Assembly (NCBI GenBank): GCA_014529385.2
Contig: CM043958.1
Coordinates: 151,040,793 to 151,104,792 of the forward strand
Direction of reading: 5' to 3'
Length of the DNA: 64,000 nucleotides
Origin: Adiantum capillus-veneris
Taxonomy: Eukaryota; Streptophyta; Polypodiopsida; Polypodiales; Pteridaceae
In this document: positions 1 to 11,869 of the stretch, piece after piece
Position numbering within the stretch: position 1 is the first letter of the stretch
Layout: each line of letters opens with the position of its first letter
Position numbers and translations under genes: made by a program
The notes under the pieces: generated by a model
Told to the model about the DNA's origin: nothing
Databases searched by the model: none
The model's input: only the letters and a program-made list of their open reading frames with translations

Positions 1-103
1 GCTTAAAACAATTCAATCTTGCACACAAACTTCAGCATCAACCTGTCCACCTCTTTTTCCAATATCCAAGCACAAACACACATACACTTAGACTATGAGA
101 CAG

Positions 104-132
<29 letters not shown>
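104..132. repeat. (AC)n microsatellite
   Basis: Uninterrupted AC dinucleotide run of about 29 bases. Confidence 0.95.
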
Positions 133-135
<3 letters not shown>

Positions 136-1408
136 AACATGGAATTGACGTAGAAAAGATTGTAAGAGTGTGTAAGAGAATTGCAAGAGATGGAGATTTG
201 ATTAGAGAGTACACAACAAGTTAAGCATAGCATAAGAGCGTAGAGTTTTGAATATGGAAGAGAAAGGCCTAAATCTAACCCCAAACTCCATCGTGGTCCG
301 CACCTATTCTTGTGGAGTTTGGTATTTAATATATTATTTGTAGTTTAAGGTGCCAAAATTTGAGGCCCCTCTTTTACATCCACTTCACTTTTGTAAATGG
401 ATGAAGCTCATTAGTTCTTGCATGTCCCATAAGAGAAGTTCCCACTACATTATTTACAGAGCCATAGTGGCTTATTGATATGAAAATCTAAAATACTTTG
501 TGAATATAAAACGGCCTAGAGTTATTGCGTGCGCCTCTTCGTCAACTCCCAGCATTCCCCTCTACAAAATCATCATCATCAACTCAATTAGAAAAATAAA
601 ATAGACAACACATAATTAACCATTACGCCAGCTATCCCAATTGCAGCTAACCACTACAACAGGAGGGTGCCTAGTCTCGTAACATTCATGGCACGGATGG
701 AAAGCCTGAGATGGCGTAGATAATGCAGGACGAGGTTGCACTTGGCGGCAAGTGCATGCCTACTGTTATTTGCAGGTGAACCCAAGGGGTCTACTGGCTA
801 CACGAGTGAAGTCCATGAGATCTTTGCTTAACCCCTTAATTTTCAAGATGTTGTAGTGGGAATACTAAGGCATCGTTCACGGTGCGCATGCTTGTCATGG
901 ATTCATGTATTTGGACCAATGAAAAGGATCGCCATGGTTGCATCATTCACACTACACAATTTCCACTCACCAAACAGCTGAGCTAGCGTCCTGACTTAGG
1001 CCCTACAATGCACTCTATATTCCGGGCTATCCGTCCTGCCCATGGGTGGAATACCAAAGGTGTAGCCAATCAATGTGAGGGAGCACCTGAGCGCTCCATG
1101 AAAAAGTGCACTCTGTCCATAGAAAGTGTGAACCGCAGCATGCAACACTCTCTCGCCTGTGTGAAGTCTGAACCGAAAAGGGAGGTGGAAGGTAGTTTCA
1201 TGGCGTGCGCAATCTAAACGAGACGAGGTCTAAAATAACTTTGGCGCTAGAGTGCAACCAAGTATTAGCAGCAATATCTAGGCACGACTCGGCTCTAATA
1301 GGATATCATGTGAGTGGAGGATAACTTTTACCCTCGTCTATCAGTGACACGGGGACGGGGATACAATCTGCAAGACGGGAGAAATCCGGAAAGTCGGATC
1401 GACGTATT

Positions 1409-1426
1409 GGGGGGGGGGGGGGGGGG
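1409..1426. repeat. Poly-G run
   Basis: Eighteen consecutive G residues followed by TGGGG. Its length may be an assembly or polymerase artefact. Confidence 0.9.
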
Positions 1427-1802
1427 TGGGGTTACACATAGCATCACAACCTTTTCAGTGACGCACGCTAGTTGGGATGGATAGAATGTTGCACCTTGGA
1501 AGAGAAGGCTGGGGGTTTGACGTGCATTCGCGACGTGATGGAACCCTTAATTTTTTTCTCAATAAAATTTGGTCAATGGAGGATTAAACCTCCGTCATTG
1601 ATCCTTCCACTTTTCGCCGTGTCATACCTAGGCTATATGGTCGAGCCACTTTTACCTCGAAACACGATTCGTCTCTTCAACGCGTGCTTTTGACCAGCGC
1701 CGTGTGAACCATAGAATAGAAGTACCGTCTCTCATGGCACTCGGTCTCCCTTCCTTTTCCTCGTCATCTTCATGACACTTTGCAGCACATCGCAGGCTCA
1801 GC

Positions 1803-1872
1803 ATGTTCAATAAGCTCACCAAGCTTCGTCACAAACACGGGGGCTCACAGGTGATCTTCTGCGGCTTTGCCA

Positions 1873-1917
<45 letters not shown>

Positions 1918-1955
1918 ACACGGGGGCTCACAGGTGATCTTCTGCGGCTTTGCCA

Positions 1956-2002
<47 letters not shown>

Positions 2003-4216
2003 ATTTACGCCAAACCACCTCACTGGTTCTGTCTTTTCTATGTAGAAGAACAAGGAGAATGCACATCTCAGGCTGGACGGGATTGCACCATACTCGTTTG
2101 ATAATTGTTCTGTGTCAAGCCAAAGCAGCAGTCGATTTTCTTCCGAGACAGGGCGTGTACCCTCAGATGGGTTTGCATCATATGCTGAAACAACATACAG
2201 CGAGTCATCTCCTAACCAATGGGTTTCTTCAAAAGGCTCCTCTGATGAGGTCCTCAATATTGGAGATTCCCATCTCCCTTGCTATGCAGAAGCGGAAGAA
2301 AAGTTCTTAGAAGACTTTGAGGACTATTTTGAGCATCTTCATGTTGACAACATTCGTAAGGAACAGTACCCCAAGCTCGACCTTCAGCGAATGGTTTACT
2401 TAGACCATGCCAACTCTGCTCTTTTTTCGCAATACCAGGTATGTCGGGTGCCCACCTTACGATGGCTAAACTGTCTAGGATAAGTAGTATTAATTTTTGC
2501 TGTACGGCCAAGTTCTACATTTGGCATGCCATTACAAAATGTCGTGTGGGGATTGCTACCTTTAAAGATTAGATGGATCTGTGCAGTCAGCTTTTGTGCA
2601 GCTCGGCCAATGTGTTTTCAGTGGTCTTCTCCTCCTGTTTTTGCTAAATCAATTATGACAGTAATTTAACTTTGCCAATGTGTTTTCATTGATTATTGAT
2701 TTTCTCCTCCTGTTTTTGCAAGATCAGTGACAGCAATTTTACTTTGTCAACAGGTGGAGCAGCATATGCGGGTGCTTTTGGAAGAAGGGCCCAACCTTGG
2801 TTCAGTCTCTCTTGCTAATGCGCTTTCCAGCAACCTGACGCCCTATGTCCTTGACACCTTACAGAATCTGCTGCGACTTTTCAACGTCAGCAACAGTGAT
2901 TATGGGGTTGTGTTTACGACTGGTTTTACTGCTGGCTACAGGCTTTTCAGTGAGATTTATCCATTCCGCAAGGGAACTACTTTGCTAACTCTCCAAGATA
3001 ACCACGAGTCAGTAAAGCATGTGATATCGGCAGCGGAGCAGCATGGAGGCAAGTGCCTTGTTGTACCCTTGAAGGAGACGGATCTCAGCATTTCGGCATC
3101 CGAGTTGAGGAGACTGTTGAGAAGGCAGCCGTCACATGGTGAGGGTGGCAGACTTTTTGTATACCCTGCGCAGTCTTGTCTCTCAGGCATGCAGCATTCT
3201 CTGAATTGGATTCCAGAGGTACAGCAATTTGGGTCGCATGTTCTGCTTGATGTGTCCACCCACCTTCCGATTGGGCCTTTGGACCTTTCTGTGTATCACC
3301 CAGAATTCGTCTTGGGCTCTTTGCATCATATGCTTGGCTACCCTTCTGGGATGGGATTCCTGCTGGTCAGAAAGAAAGCTTTCTCTGTTCACAGAGTCTC
3401 ACAGTCACTGAGGCTAAAAGATGTGCCAGATGAAGGAAACGATTGCCACATTGTTTGCGAGGATGACAGTATCAATCTTCTGGCATTTGCAGCATTGAGC
3501 TTTGGATTGCAGCACCTGGAGAGTGTTGGCCTAGCTTCTATACATAAGAGAGTGCTGAGTCTAATGAATTGGCTTATACAAATGCTGAAATCATTAAGGC
3601 ATAAGGGTGATGAAAGACCCTTGTTACAGGTATGCATCGAATGCTGCAAGAGCTACAGATTCAAATGCACCCTTGAGTGTGCATGCATATGCATGTGGGT
3701 GGGTGTGCACGCATCTTTTACTGCTCGAATTGTTTTTTTGTGTGTGGGTGTGGGTGTGTGCATGCGCGCATAAACAGTAAATAGTTGGTCTTGCTGGATG
3801 GACATGAGTCATGGGTACTAAAGCAGTTGTTGCATGTGATTGATCTGCTCCAGCTCTATGGGTCACAGTCGGCCAAAAGCAGGGGAAATATTGTGGCTTT
3901 CAACGTTGTGGACTCCACAGGGAATTGCGTTCCAGCCAGCTTAGTACAAAAACTAGCTGATAGAAGTAACATAATTATAGGAGCTGGTTACTTCAGCAAC
4001 CCAGGTTTGGCAGCTGTGCTACAGGGAGGCAATGACGGTGCCTTAGACTCTTCAATCTTTAGGGAAACAGTGTCTTTTTCTAGCTTGAGGGTTTCCCTGG
4101 GATCTGTATCAACATTCAGTGATGTGTATAGGCTTGTGCAATTTCTGTGCCGATTCCGGGATGAAGATTACCTCTCTTTCGAGGCATTGGACTTCATAGA
4201 GGACCATTCACTCTGA
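1803..4216 (+). CDS. Molybdenum cofactor sulfurase-like PLP-fold protein (four exons)
   Basis: Proposed exons are 1803-1850, 2046-2438, 2754-3629 and 3854-4216. All introns are GT-AG and phase 0, giving about 559 aa. ATG 1803 is the first ATG after an in-frame stop at 1773; exon 1 encodes only 16 residues and is the least certain part. Family features seen: LDHANSALFS near residue 135 (sulfurase 'DHAGAxLYS'), YPAQSCLSG (usual 'PAQSNFSG'), LLDVSTHLPIGPLDLS with the Asp that contacts the PLP ring, and GYPSGMGFLLVRK near 341-353. The protein ends without a MOSC domain, as in plant MOCOS-like PLP proteins as opposed to ABA3. Oddities: the PLP-binding Lys of 'SFYKxFG' is His (codon 3327-3329), and the 'GCFCN' Cys motif reads GYFSN in exon 4, so cysteine desulfurase chemistry is unlikely. 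The role is unknown; a pseudoenzyme is inferred. A divergent but functional paralogue using other residues is the alternative. Confidence 0.85.
1834..1999. repeat. 83-bp tandem duplication across an exon/intron boundary, ending in (CT)n
   Basis: Two near-identical 83-bp units (1834-1916 and 1917-1999). Each begins with AACACGGGGGCTCACAG and ends in about 41 bases of TC repeat. The unit contains the last 17 bases of exon 1 plus the splice donor CAG|GTGATC, so intron 1 carries a second copy of the donor at 1933/1934. Both sit in intron 1 of the sulfurase-like gene. Confidence 0.9.
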
Positions 4217-4526
4217 CTTGTCTCCTTACCTTAGATTAGATTAGGAGGAGGACGGACATACCTGCTTGCAGTGATGCAGACATCCACGACATACAATTGT
4301 CTGTAAAACAGAGTTTTGTAAAGGGCATATTCATATTGTAGTTTTGTACACTAATATGCATGGAAAAACCCAACCCATAACCCATCTTGTGCTTAATCCC
4401 AGCACGCCTGGATGAAATGCAATGGAGAATTGTCGCTCAAATTTCTGTAACCCTCTCAAACTTACTATTTTGATGGACTGGACAGCATAGACATAACGAA
4501 TCAAATACACACACCACACATCCTGC

Positions 4527-4532
4527 AATAAA
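4527..4532 (+). terminator. Candidate polyadenylation signal AATAAA
   Basis: AATAAA lies about 310 bp after the stop codon of the sulfurase-like gene and is the first canonical hexamer I noticed downstream. Plant signals are degenerate, so this is tentative. Confidence 0.35.
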
Positions 4533-4650
4533 CAGTTTTGGCCACCTATCCAGCTTGCAGTGGAGCTCTCTTTGATCGGTATTCTTGCTGCTTTAGTTAG
4601 CCTATGTCTTGTTTTAGATGTGGTGTAGCTCCTCCAAGTTGGGCTTTGGC

Positions 4651-4652
<2 letters not shown>

Positions 4653-4694
<42 letters not shown>
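4653..4694. repeat. (CT)n microsatellite
   Basis: About 42 bases of CT dinucleotide. Confidence 0.95.
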
Positions 4695-4699
<5 letters not shown>

Positions 4700-4988
4700 C
4701 TCTCTCTCGTTTGTGACAGAAAATTATTATATAGAGTGAAAGTTGGTGGGTGGATGGGCCTCCCCTCCCGTCCCACGAGGAGGTATTTCAAACAATGAGC
4801 AGGCATGAGGAGGAGGAGGAGCAAGTGTTAAAATTTGTTTAACAGGTCCGCACAGCTTACGGCAGTGTATTTGTGCAGACTGTTGAATTACTGAGACAAA
4901 AACTAGTGTAATGAGTTAAAGGATATGGTGTAGCCAGAGAGACAGTGGGTGTGGGTGTGTGTGTGAACTCGATCAAACTACAAGGATC

Positions 4989-5013
4989 TATATATATATA
5001 TATATATATATAT
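4989..5013. repeat. (TA)n microsatellite
   Basis: About 25 bases of TA dinucleotide. Confidence 0.95.
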
Positions 5014-5459
5014 CGTGGGTGGCAGATTTGTACGTCTGCATGTCTCACATCACATGTAGCCAAATGCAATTTCTTCCTCCAACAAGCATTAAGCCTCTTA
5101 AGGACATCTCTGCCAAAGAGCGCTTCCCATCTTCCGCATCCTCCTCTAGATTTTGAGCAAGGAGGAAGCAGTCGCGCCCTCCTCTCGAAGCGCTGGATGT
5201 CGTTTACTTGGTTATATAGAGGGAATATAGTACCTATTCAATACCGCCCTCCCTAACCACTGCTCTCTTGAAGGCTCAAAATTTGCACTACGGATTATAA
5301 GCCAGGGAAAATGGCTTATGAAAACCATCCTTATTAAGCGGCTTCCAGATTTTTAACCCATGGGTGGGTGAAAGCCCACTTGGGAGAACTACCAATGGAA
5401 TCAAGCTTAAGTGGAGCTTTAGATTAAACTTGTCTAAGAGAATGAGCAGGATCATCTTT

Positions 5460-5740
5460 CTATCGGAGATCGATGTCCCTTCTCACTTCTCTTTATAGAA
5501 TCAATGCCCTAGCCTTAGCTAAAAGACTTGGACCCTCTATGGATTCCATTATTCTTAAGGAACAAAAAAAGAGCACGTTGAGTACCAACCAAGATCTTAT
5601 CTTCCTCAAAATTGATTTGAGCAAGCTTGAATTGACTTGTGGTAAAAGAACTATAAATTCTTTCTATACTCTTGTTGGAAATTATTTTGCAACGATTGTA
5701 TCTAATGATTGCTCTCAAATATCATTCCTTTGAGAAGGTC
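5460..5740 (+). pseudogene. Degenerate LINE reverse transcriptase fragment
   Basis: The frame from 5473 reads SLLTSLYRINALALAKRL and then LGPSMDSIILKEQ. This closely follows the non-LTR RT pattern 'RPISLxxxxYKIIAKxLAxRLxxxLxxxIxxxQ'. A short way on it reads FLKIDLSKLEL, like the 'FLKIDxxKAYD' block that carries a catalytic Asp; the usual 'GRxIxDN' spacing between the blocks is missing, so an internal deletion is likely. No YADD block was found downstream. I infer an old, truncated L1-type element; its ends are not visible. Confidence 0.5.
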
Positions 5741-7007
5741 ATCACTAGTGCAGATGCATTGGAACAATTTAAACAAAGGGGTCGTCAAGGACATCAACAT
5801 CCTCCGGGGAGAGAGCATCTTATACCCAACGCTATCAAGCAAAATGAAGACTCCACAATGGTGCATTGAATGAGATGACTATAGGGCTTTGCTTTGAAAC
5901 AAGATGTTCATTGTTTTTCTATAGATCATGTAGATCTAGGTAGGGTTCAACTTCCAAGACGTTTTTAAATGTAAAATTTGCTCAAAAGGATTCTCCAGTA
6001 GTTTATAGGATGTGGAATGCTTGGTAAGACCTCTAGACATTTTGATCATGGAGAAGAATGCTTATTTTGGAGTGTAAGACTCACTCTTCTTCACTAGCAT
6101 CATTCATCAATTAACACTTCATAGATTGCTAGACCACGTAAATGCTCTTAAGTTGCAAGTATTAGAGCATAGGTGCAAGTCAAAACCAACTTGATTATCC
6201 CTAGATAAAATTACAAAGATTTATGATTGGTCACTAATAGTCTTACTACTTTAGGGTCAATTGCAAGGGTGTGTTAGTTCAAAAGCTTATGTCCTCATTG
6301 CCAAAAATAGAAGATATTTGGTGTATAACAAGAAATCTAGGGATATCAAGATAAGAATAAAGGATAAGTGGAAGCTCAACTAGAATGTTCCAATGGAGCT
6401 AATGCCACATACAACATTTGGACTACCCCAAAGTCTAGAAGGCTTGGACCTAGGGAATGGGCATGGGCTTTGTCCCATATTGAATATCAATGGAAGACTT
6501 TGATTTATCTTTTCTTTATGTGTCTAGCTAATAAAGGTATGTTAGCCTTGCAACTTGCATAGTAAAGAGGGGGTGTCCTTAGGGCGGGTTCAAACTACAT
6601 GCACCCATAACATGAGCAAGCGCGAGGTCCTGACTCTCCAATTCACACAACACTGGATACATTTGGTGTCGCTACTGTGACATAAACCTCAAATGAGCAA
6701 GTGTCTAGATCTAATGCTTCTACATGCTTGAGGTTTCACGATCAAGGCCTACCTGCATTTCACGCAAAAAAGCGCATGGATGTCTCATGCATCCGGGGTG
6801 GTGAGGCCGCTCATGGTAAAGGTGGGTTTGGGAAGCTTGTGCCATGTTTTCAGTGAAGTCACTTTTGCCAAGTCCTCTCCACACCCTTGTAACTTATTCT
6901 TGGACGGGCATTCTGAATCCCCCCCTTAGTTTCACACAATGGAGAAAAGCCAATATGTGGGTATCATCGCCACATAGACTTGAACATGTGCTTAGCCAAT
7001 AAGGGAA

Positions 7008-7041
<34 letters not shown>

Positions 7042-7060
7042 GGGAGAGAGAGAGAGAGAG
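7008..7060. repeat. Compound (G)n/(AG)n repeat
   Basis: About 33 consecutive G residues followed by (AG)n. The homopolymer length is doubtful. Confidence 0.9.
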
Positions 7061-7411
7061 GTTCCGCTGTCGAAGGCGCTGCCTACCAACTGGTAGTCTA
7101 CAATGTTCGGCCAAGAGCTAGGATACTTATTTTTATGCAAGTTGAAAAAAAACTTTATGGATGTGCAAGTCAAGAGATAGCATCCACATACAATCCATGC
7201 CAAATTTGAAGTGTTGTGATGGACATGCACTTTTTTGTTGTGTCGTGCCACTAACATCCTCTTTGTTCCCTATTAGCCGGTCGTGTGACACTTCGAATGC
7301 CTCTCGATTGGTGGATGGTCGTCAAATCCTACCATGAGGAATCTACGTTTTATTCCTCTTATTGAGGAGTAAAACACAAATGCAGCACACATACTGACTA
7401 TTGCAAATTAT

Positions 7412-7580
7412 AAATTGCAAACTTTGTAAGTGGAATTACCCTAACCCTAGGTTTTTGTAAAGCACTAAGATGAGAGAGAGAGAGAGGTATATTGGCTATA
7501 TTTAAAGGTTTTTTTGTTATATTTCTCACCTATAAATTTCTAAATTCGTAAGTGGAATTACACTAACCCTCCAAGCATTA

Positions 7581-7628
<48 letters not shown>
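7412..7628. repeat. Duplicated (GA)n-ended motif
   Basis: GTAAGTGGAATTAC(C/A)CTAACCCT occurs at about 7417 and 7547, each time followed within 60 bp by an 'A..GCA.TA..GATGAGAGAG' block. The second array runs to 7628 and is much longer. This looks like a segmental duplication followed by microsatellite expansion. Confidence 0.6.
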
Positions 7629-7631
<3 letters not shown>

Positions 7632-7732
7632 TCAAAGAAAACCATTTTCATGGTCATGTCTTTTAAAGACAAACTAGTCAGACATTTGAAGTTCGGCATA
7701 CATTCAGGATTTATGTCAAAATGTGGGGTGTT

Positions 7733-7797
7733 CGCTTGTTTATCCCAAGGGGGGATCATTGTCGCCAATTTTACATGCTTTTTTGGACTTAGTTGGT
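7733..7797 (+). mobile_element. Copia fragment, inversion-separated left piece
   Basis: This 65-bp piece matches the RT/RNase H connection of the copia element at 42866-42928 (CTTGTT.TATCCCAAGGGGGG ... GACTTAG). It stops exactly where the minus-strand fragment ending at 9211 begins in element coordinates, so the two look like one element broken by an inversion. Confidence 0.7.
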
Positions 7798-8460
7798 AGA
7801 GTAATTAGGCCCTTTACGGCTGGAAGATTGCATGGATTATGCTTTGGGTCTTGACTTCTTCACTCACCCCCTCTCCCTTGACTATTGTTTCTTTTCTACT
7901 AGAAACCCCAAATTGCTCATGCTTCGACTCACCAACTTCAACAAGTGAGTATTCTCTCTCTACTCAAGATTGTTCATAGGACTCGTGTATGGCCAGACGG
8001 AAGCAGTCTATGTCGGAAAAGATGCAAGAGACTTTAAAACGAAAGACTAGAGAGATTCAGGAAATTCTTAGTCCAACGGGTAAAACTTTGTACTTGGTGC
8101 TGCATCACAAGATTGGCAGATTTTTTTTCTAGTAGAAGGAACGAGAGCTTCTCAAGCTCTGGAGTGTGGAAGCGGTGTTGGAAGCCACAAAGGTACCTTT
8201 TGATGCAAAGATTATCCAACTGGTAGTAGATACCTTTAACCACAACACTAGGACTACTCAGATACATGGCATACTAGTGCAGGCTATGGAAACGGTGTTA
8301 TCCCATGTTCTACACTTGCCATTTTCTATTGAGCACATGTCCTTGCACTCCTTATGAGGTCAACAAGTTTCTGAAGGAGGACGCCCAAGAAAAAAAGAAG
8401 CATAAAACCGGTGGCCAGGGCAATCCAAAAACTGCACTGGAGTGTAGGCCGATGTACAAG

Positions 8461-8688
8461 TGTTGGAAATAGGGTTGCAAGCAAACACACACAGCTTGGA
8501 GAAGACAAAGAAGCTTAAGGCACACAACAGAGAGTAATATTACTTAGTTTGCAATGGAAAGATAAGTTAGCCCTAGAGTGATGGGCGTATATACAATGCA
8601 CGGGGGGAAAACCTCCCAGTGAGGGAAAAAATGCCCCGACGGTCCTAAGTGTGTTCACACACATCACTACCACATGTATATGGTAACA
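8461..8688 (-). repeat. Copia LTR (3' LTR of truncated copy)
   Basis: 228 bp, TGTT...AACA ends, matching the LTRs at 38590-38816, 43450-43677 and 61359-61582. Confidence 0.9.
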
Positions 8689-9211
8689 AATACCCCCATG
8701 GGAGTGATGCGGTGAACAAGAGATGGCACATAATGTATAGGGAAGTGCCATGCCGTGAGTGCATGATTGATCCACCAAGGGAAGTAAGCCCAAATCTTTG
8801 CGGAGAGCTTCAAACTTCTCACGAGGCAATGCCTTTGTGAACAAATCTGCAAGGTTGTCCTGTGTTGGCACATAAGTCAAGCTGATCTCTCCTACCGAGA
8901 GTCTCTCTCTAACATAGTGGTAATACACCTCAATGTGCTTTGTGCGAGCATGAAAAACTGGGTTCCTTACAACTGCCACTAAATAAGCTCTGACTGTCAG
9001 TGTAGATGATGTTGGCAGTGTCTTGTCCAACACCCAAATCAGCCATAAGGCGTCTGAGCCATACACACTCAATTGTAGTTGTGAAGACTGCCCTGTACTC
9101 AGCCTCACAACTGGAAGTGGCCACAGAAGGTTACTTCTTGCTCAACCATGATATGCATGAAACAAAAACCACTTGTGGACACTCGCGTGCCAAAACAACC
9201 AGGCCAATTTA
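8461..9211 (-). mobile_element. 5'-truncated Ty1/copia element: RNase H tail plus 3' LTR
   Basis: On the minus strand this holds the C-terminal RNase H region (ATSSCEAEY, CVWLRRLMADLGVGQDT, TKHIEVYYHYVRERL, NLADLFTKALPREK). It is followed by a purine-rich tract and one 3' LTR at 8461-8688. It belongs to the same family as the elements at 38590 and 61359. The reading frame is broken near 8980-9000, where the 'SQSALAVARNPV' region is frameshifted, and about 26 bp near 9155 is missing relative to the 43-kb copy. All sequence 5' of this is absent apart from the 65 bp at 7733-7797. Confidence 0.9.
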
Positions 9212-9582
9212 GGTAAGTGGAAATAATGAAGAGTGGGTTAGAGTTAGTCTCTACTTTCTCTTCCCTTTCCTCTTATACCCTCTCCCCCTCTATGGGCTTC
9301 TCGTCATGGGCTTTTTTCACTTTTTTCTTCTCCTTCTTCATTCTCACATGAAGTGAGCAAGAGGAACCAAAATCCTTCTCCGTATCTCTTGGCCTATTGC
9401 TCATTGTAACAGTGGATGGGGTGCAACCCTAAACTGGGTTAAGCTATTTATAATGTTGTGAAGCAAGTGGATGACAATTGCACTTTGTTTTACTGAACAC
9501 ACAAAAATCATACAATATTAAGGGCATGACACTGGCACCTTTTCACATGCGACCATAGAAATGGAAACCAACAACAAAAGGC

Positions 9583-10042
9583 CATCAACCACAAGAACTT
9601 TAGTTGTTCAATGTTTAATGAGGTAGGGTTTGATATGATATGATCATGCTTGCTTTGTACAGCTTGTACGCTTTCGTGATCAAAAGGAAGGGATTGTGCA
9701 TGTGTTGCAAATTGCCACATACATGATCAAGGTATGACAGAAGATGAGACCATGACTGAGGAAGGACTCATAGAAAGCACGATGGTTGTAGCGATAGATA
9801 CAATGCATGTGTTGCAGTGATCACGATGATAACCCGAGACCAAAGTAAGAGAGATCGAGATGATAGAAACCCTAGCTCTTCAAAAGCGCATCAACCTTAG
9901 GAACTTGAGTTGTTAAATGTTTATGGAAGTAGGGTTTCACGTGTCATGGATCGTGGTTACTTTGTGTACCTTATAAGCTTTTAGGATCGAAATGAAGGGA
10001 TTGTGCGTGTGTCACAAATTTCTCCATGTATGATTGGTGATG
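9583..10042. repeat. Diverged direct repeat, two copies
   Basis: The segments 9583-9731 and 9889-10042 align across their length. Shared blocks include CATCAACC, GAACTT.AGTTGTT.AATG, GTAGGGTTT and GAAGGGATTGTGC. The copy offset is about 306 bp. No coding capacity was seen. Confidence 0.7.
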
Positions 10043-11457
10043 CAAAAGATGTTGTGATCAAGACGTTTGGGTTAAGATTGTTTCCATGAGTGGGAATACC
10101 ATTAGCCTTTCCACGAGGGATATAGACCAAAAGACAAGGCAAGAGCTTCTACAAGGCTCTCTAGGATTATCGTTAAAGGAGGATGAAAATGGCTCTCCTA
10201 AGTGACCACCAAAGAGAATGAGTTCACTTGAGAGATGGGAATCTCAACATCTAATAGTGTCGGGAGTCTTGGTGTGAGGGGTCATCCCAGTTATGATGGT
10301 GATGGATTTGGAAGCTTGTATGAAGATGAAAGACCTTAAAGAGGAGCTTGAAATTGAGCTCAATGAGGATGATCCGCAAACAAGGTACTCTATTGATGTG
10401 TCACCTCTGAAATTCATAATAAATTGAGATGTTTCACTTTAGAGAGTTGTAATTACAAAATCTACTTCAACCAAAGAGAGGAGAGAGTTATAAGAGTAAT
10501 AGCAAAGGATCATGCTTGATTCCATCCCAAGGAATTTGAATCGTCATTGGAAAGATCCCATGCCAGAGATAGGAGAGTAGCATGTCGCATAGGAATTCGT
10601 GGTATATGACTCTCTACCGGAGTGGAAGAAGGACGCATTCGGTAAGGCAATCACATTTGGACAACAATCAAAGCTATGAATACAAGAGCAAAAACAAAGT
10701 CTTCCCATTTACAAGCTAAAAGTGAGCTGGTTAGAGCAGTACATAAGAATGGGAGCAAATTGACAACAAGAACGACTATAAATCAATGTACAAAACTTTG
10801 TGTCAACAAATCATAGAGGTTCACCATTTGCATCTAGATCTCCATGACTATGTGTTTGCTTGGACTGCATACCTAGACTATGGGGCAAGCCATGACTTCT
10901 ATTCATTATAATTTTTGGGCACACATCGCCAAATCTTCACCATACTTCTATATGGCACTTTTGTATGACACACACTAGATATGGTATGTAGTTTCTATCA
11001 TTTTCTCATTGCACAAAAAAAGGATAAACTACTCACATGGCTTTTGTGGAACTTAACAAACAATGTTCTTTAGCTTGCACACTCGAACAAGATTCCTACT
11101 TAATGACCAGGTCAGTAGTCCAAGTTAATTTTTGCAATTCTCTACACTACCATCTACTATATGTAAACAAATTGTTTCTAATTCGGAACAATTCAAGAAA
11201 TACTAAATTGTATCAACAGATTAATACCAAACCATATCAACAAAGTTCTTTAACAAGGCCAACCAAGCAATACTACTATTTTTTTGAAAATTCCATTTCT
11301 TTAACGATCCCCCCTCCTCCCCCCCCTTTTTTTGCCTATGTGTTGCCTCGACATGTCCGCCTCACCTTCGCACGTGCTGCAGTCTCTGCCTACCACTCAC
11401 AACCTGCACTTGTAGAGTAGGCCCCAAAATTACCGACTCGCTGTGGCAAGCAGCTCA

Positions 11458-11566
<109 letters not shown>

Positions 11567-11869
11567 CGCGCGCACATTGCTGTCTTGGGAGCCGTTTTTT
11601 GCCACTGCATTAGCGATCTCTTTTAGTGCAAAGCGATGGGCATGCAGGAGGTGGGGAAGGTAAGGAGGCACCTTTTGGGGGGGGGGAAGTTTGAAGTCGA
11701 CTAGGGAGGGGGACAGAGTAATTTCTTGGGGAAATTAAAAAGTTTGGGGATTTTGTTTAAGTTAAGTAATTAGGTCTCCCCAATCTTGGAAAATTAAAAG
11801 CCTTTCAAAACATCTTAAGTGCATAAGCAAAGGGTGAGTTTAGGAAATGAAAAGACTGATGGAAGTGAA

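Larger units (their letters stand above)
1..1802. other. Non-coding flank upstream of the sulfurase-like gene
   Basis: I see no recognisable gene or element here. The stretch holds an (AC)n array (104-132) and an 18-base G run (1409-1426). Short open frames show no family resemblance. The promoter of the gene starting at 1803 should lie at the right end, but I could not pick a convincing TATA box. Confidence 0.5.
4533..5459. other. Non-coding stretch with microsatellites
   Basis: Contains a (CT)n array at 4653-4694, a short AGG run near 4806-4820 and a (TA)n array at 4989-5013. No coding signal was recognised. Confidence 0.5.
5741..7732. other. Unassigned sequence, possibly eroded LINE and other repeats
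   Basis: No confident coding region. The first few hundred bases may be the eroded continuation of the LINE RT fragment. The rest holds a G-run/AG compound repeat (7008-7060) and two copies of a short motif followed by (GA)n (7412-7628). Confidence 0.4.

Noticed and set aside
93-284. 63-codon minus-strand frame through the (AC)n array
   Set aside because: Half of it is the translated microsatellite (VCVCV...); no family match.
1867-2310. 147-codon plus-strand frame with SLSLSL runs
   Set aside because: Produced by (CT)n repeats and lies over intron 1/exon 2 of the sulfurase-like gene in another frame.
7008-7040. Treating the 33-base G run as a quadruplex regulatory element
   Set aside because: Homopolymer length is unreliable and no gene is nearby.
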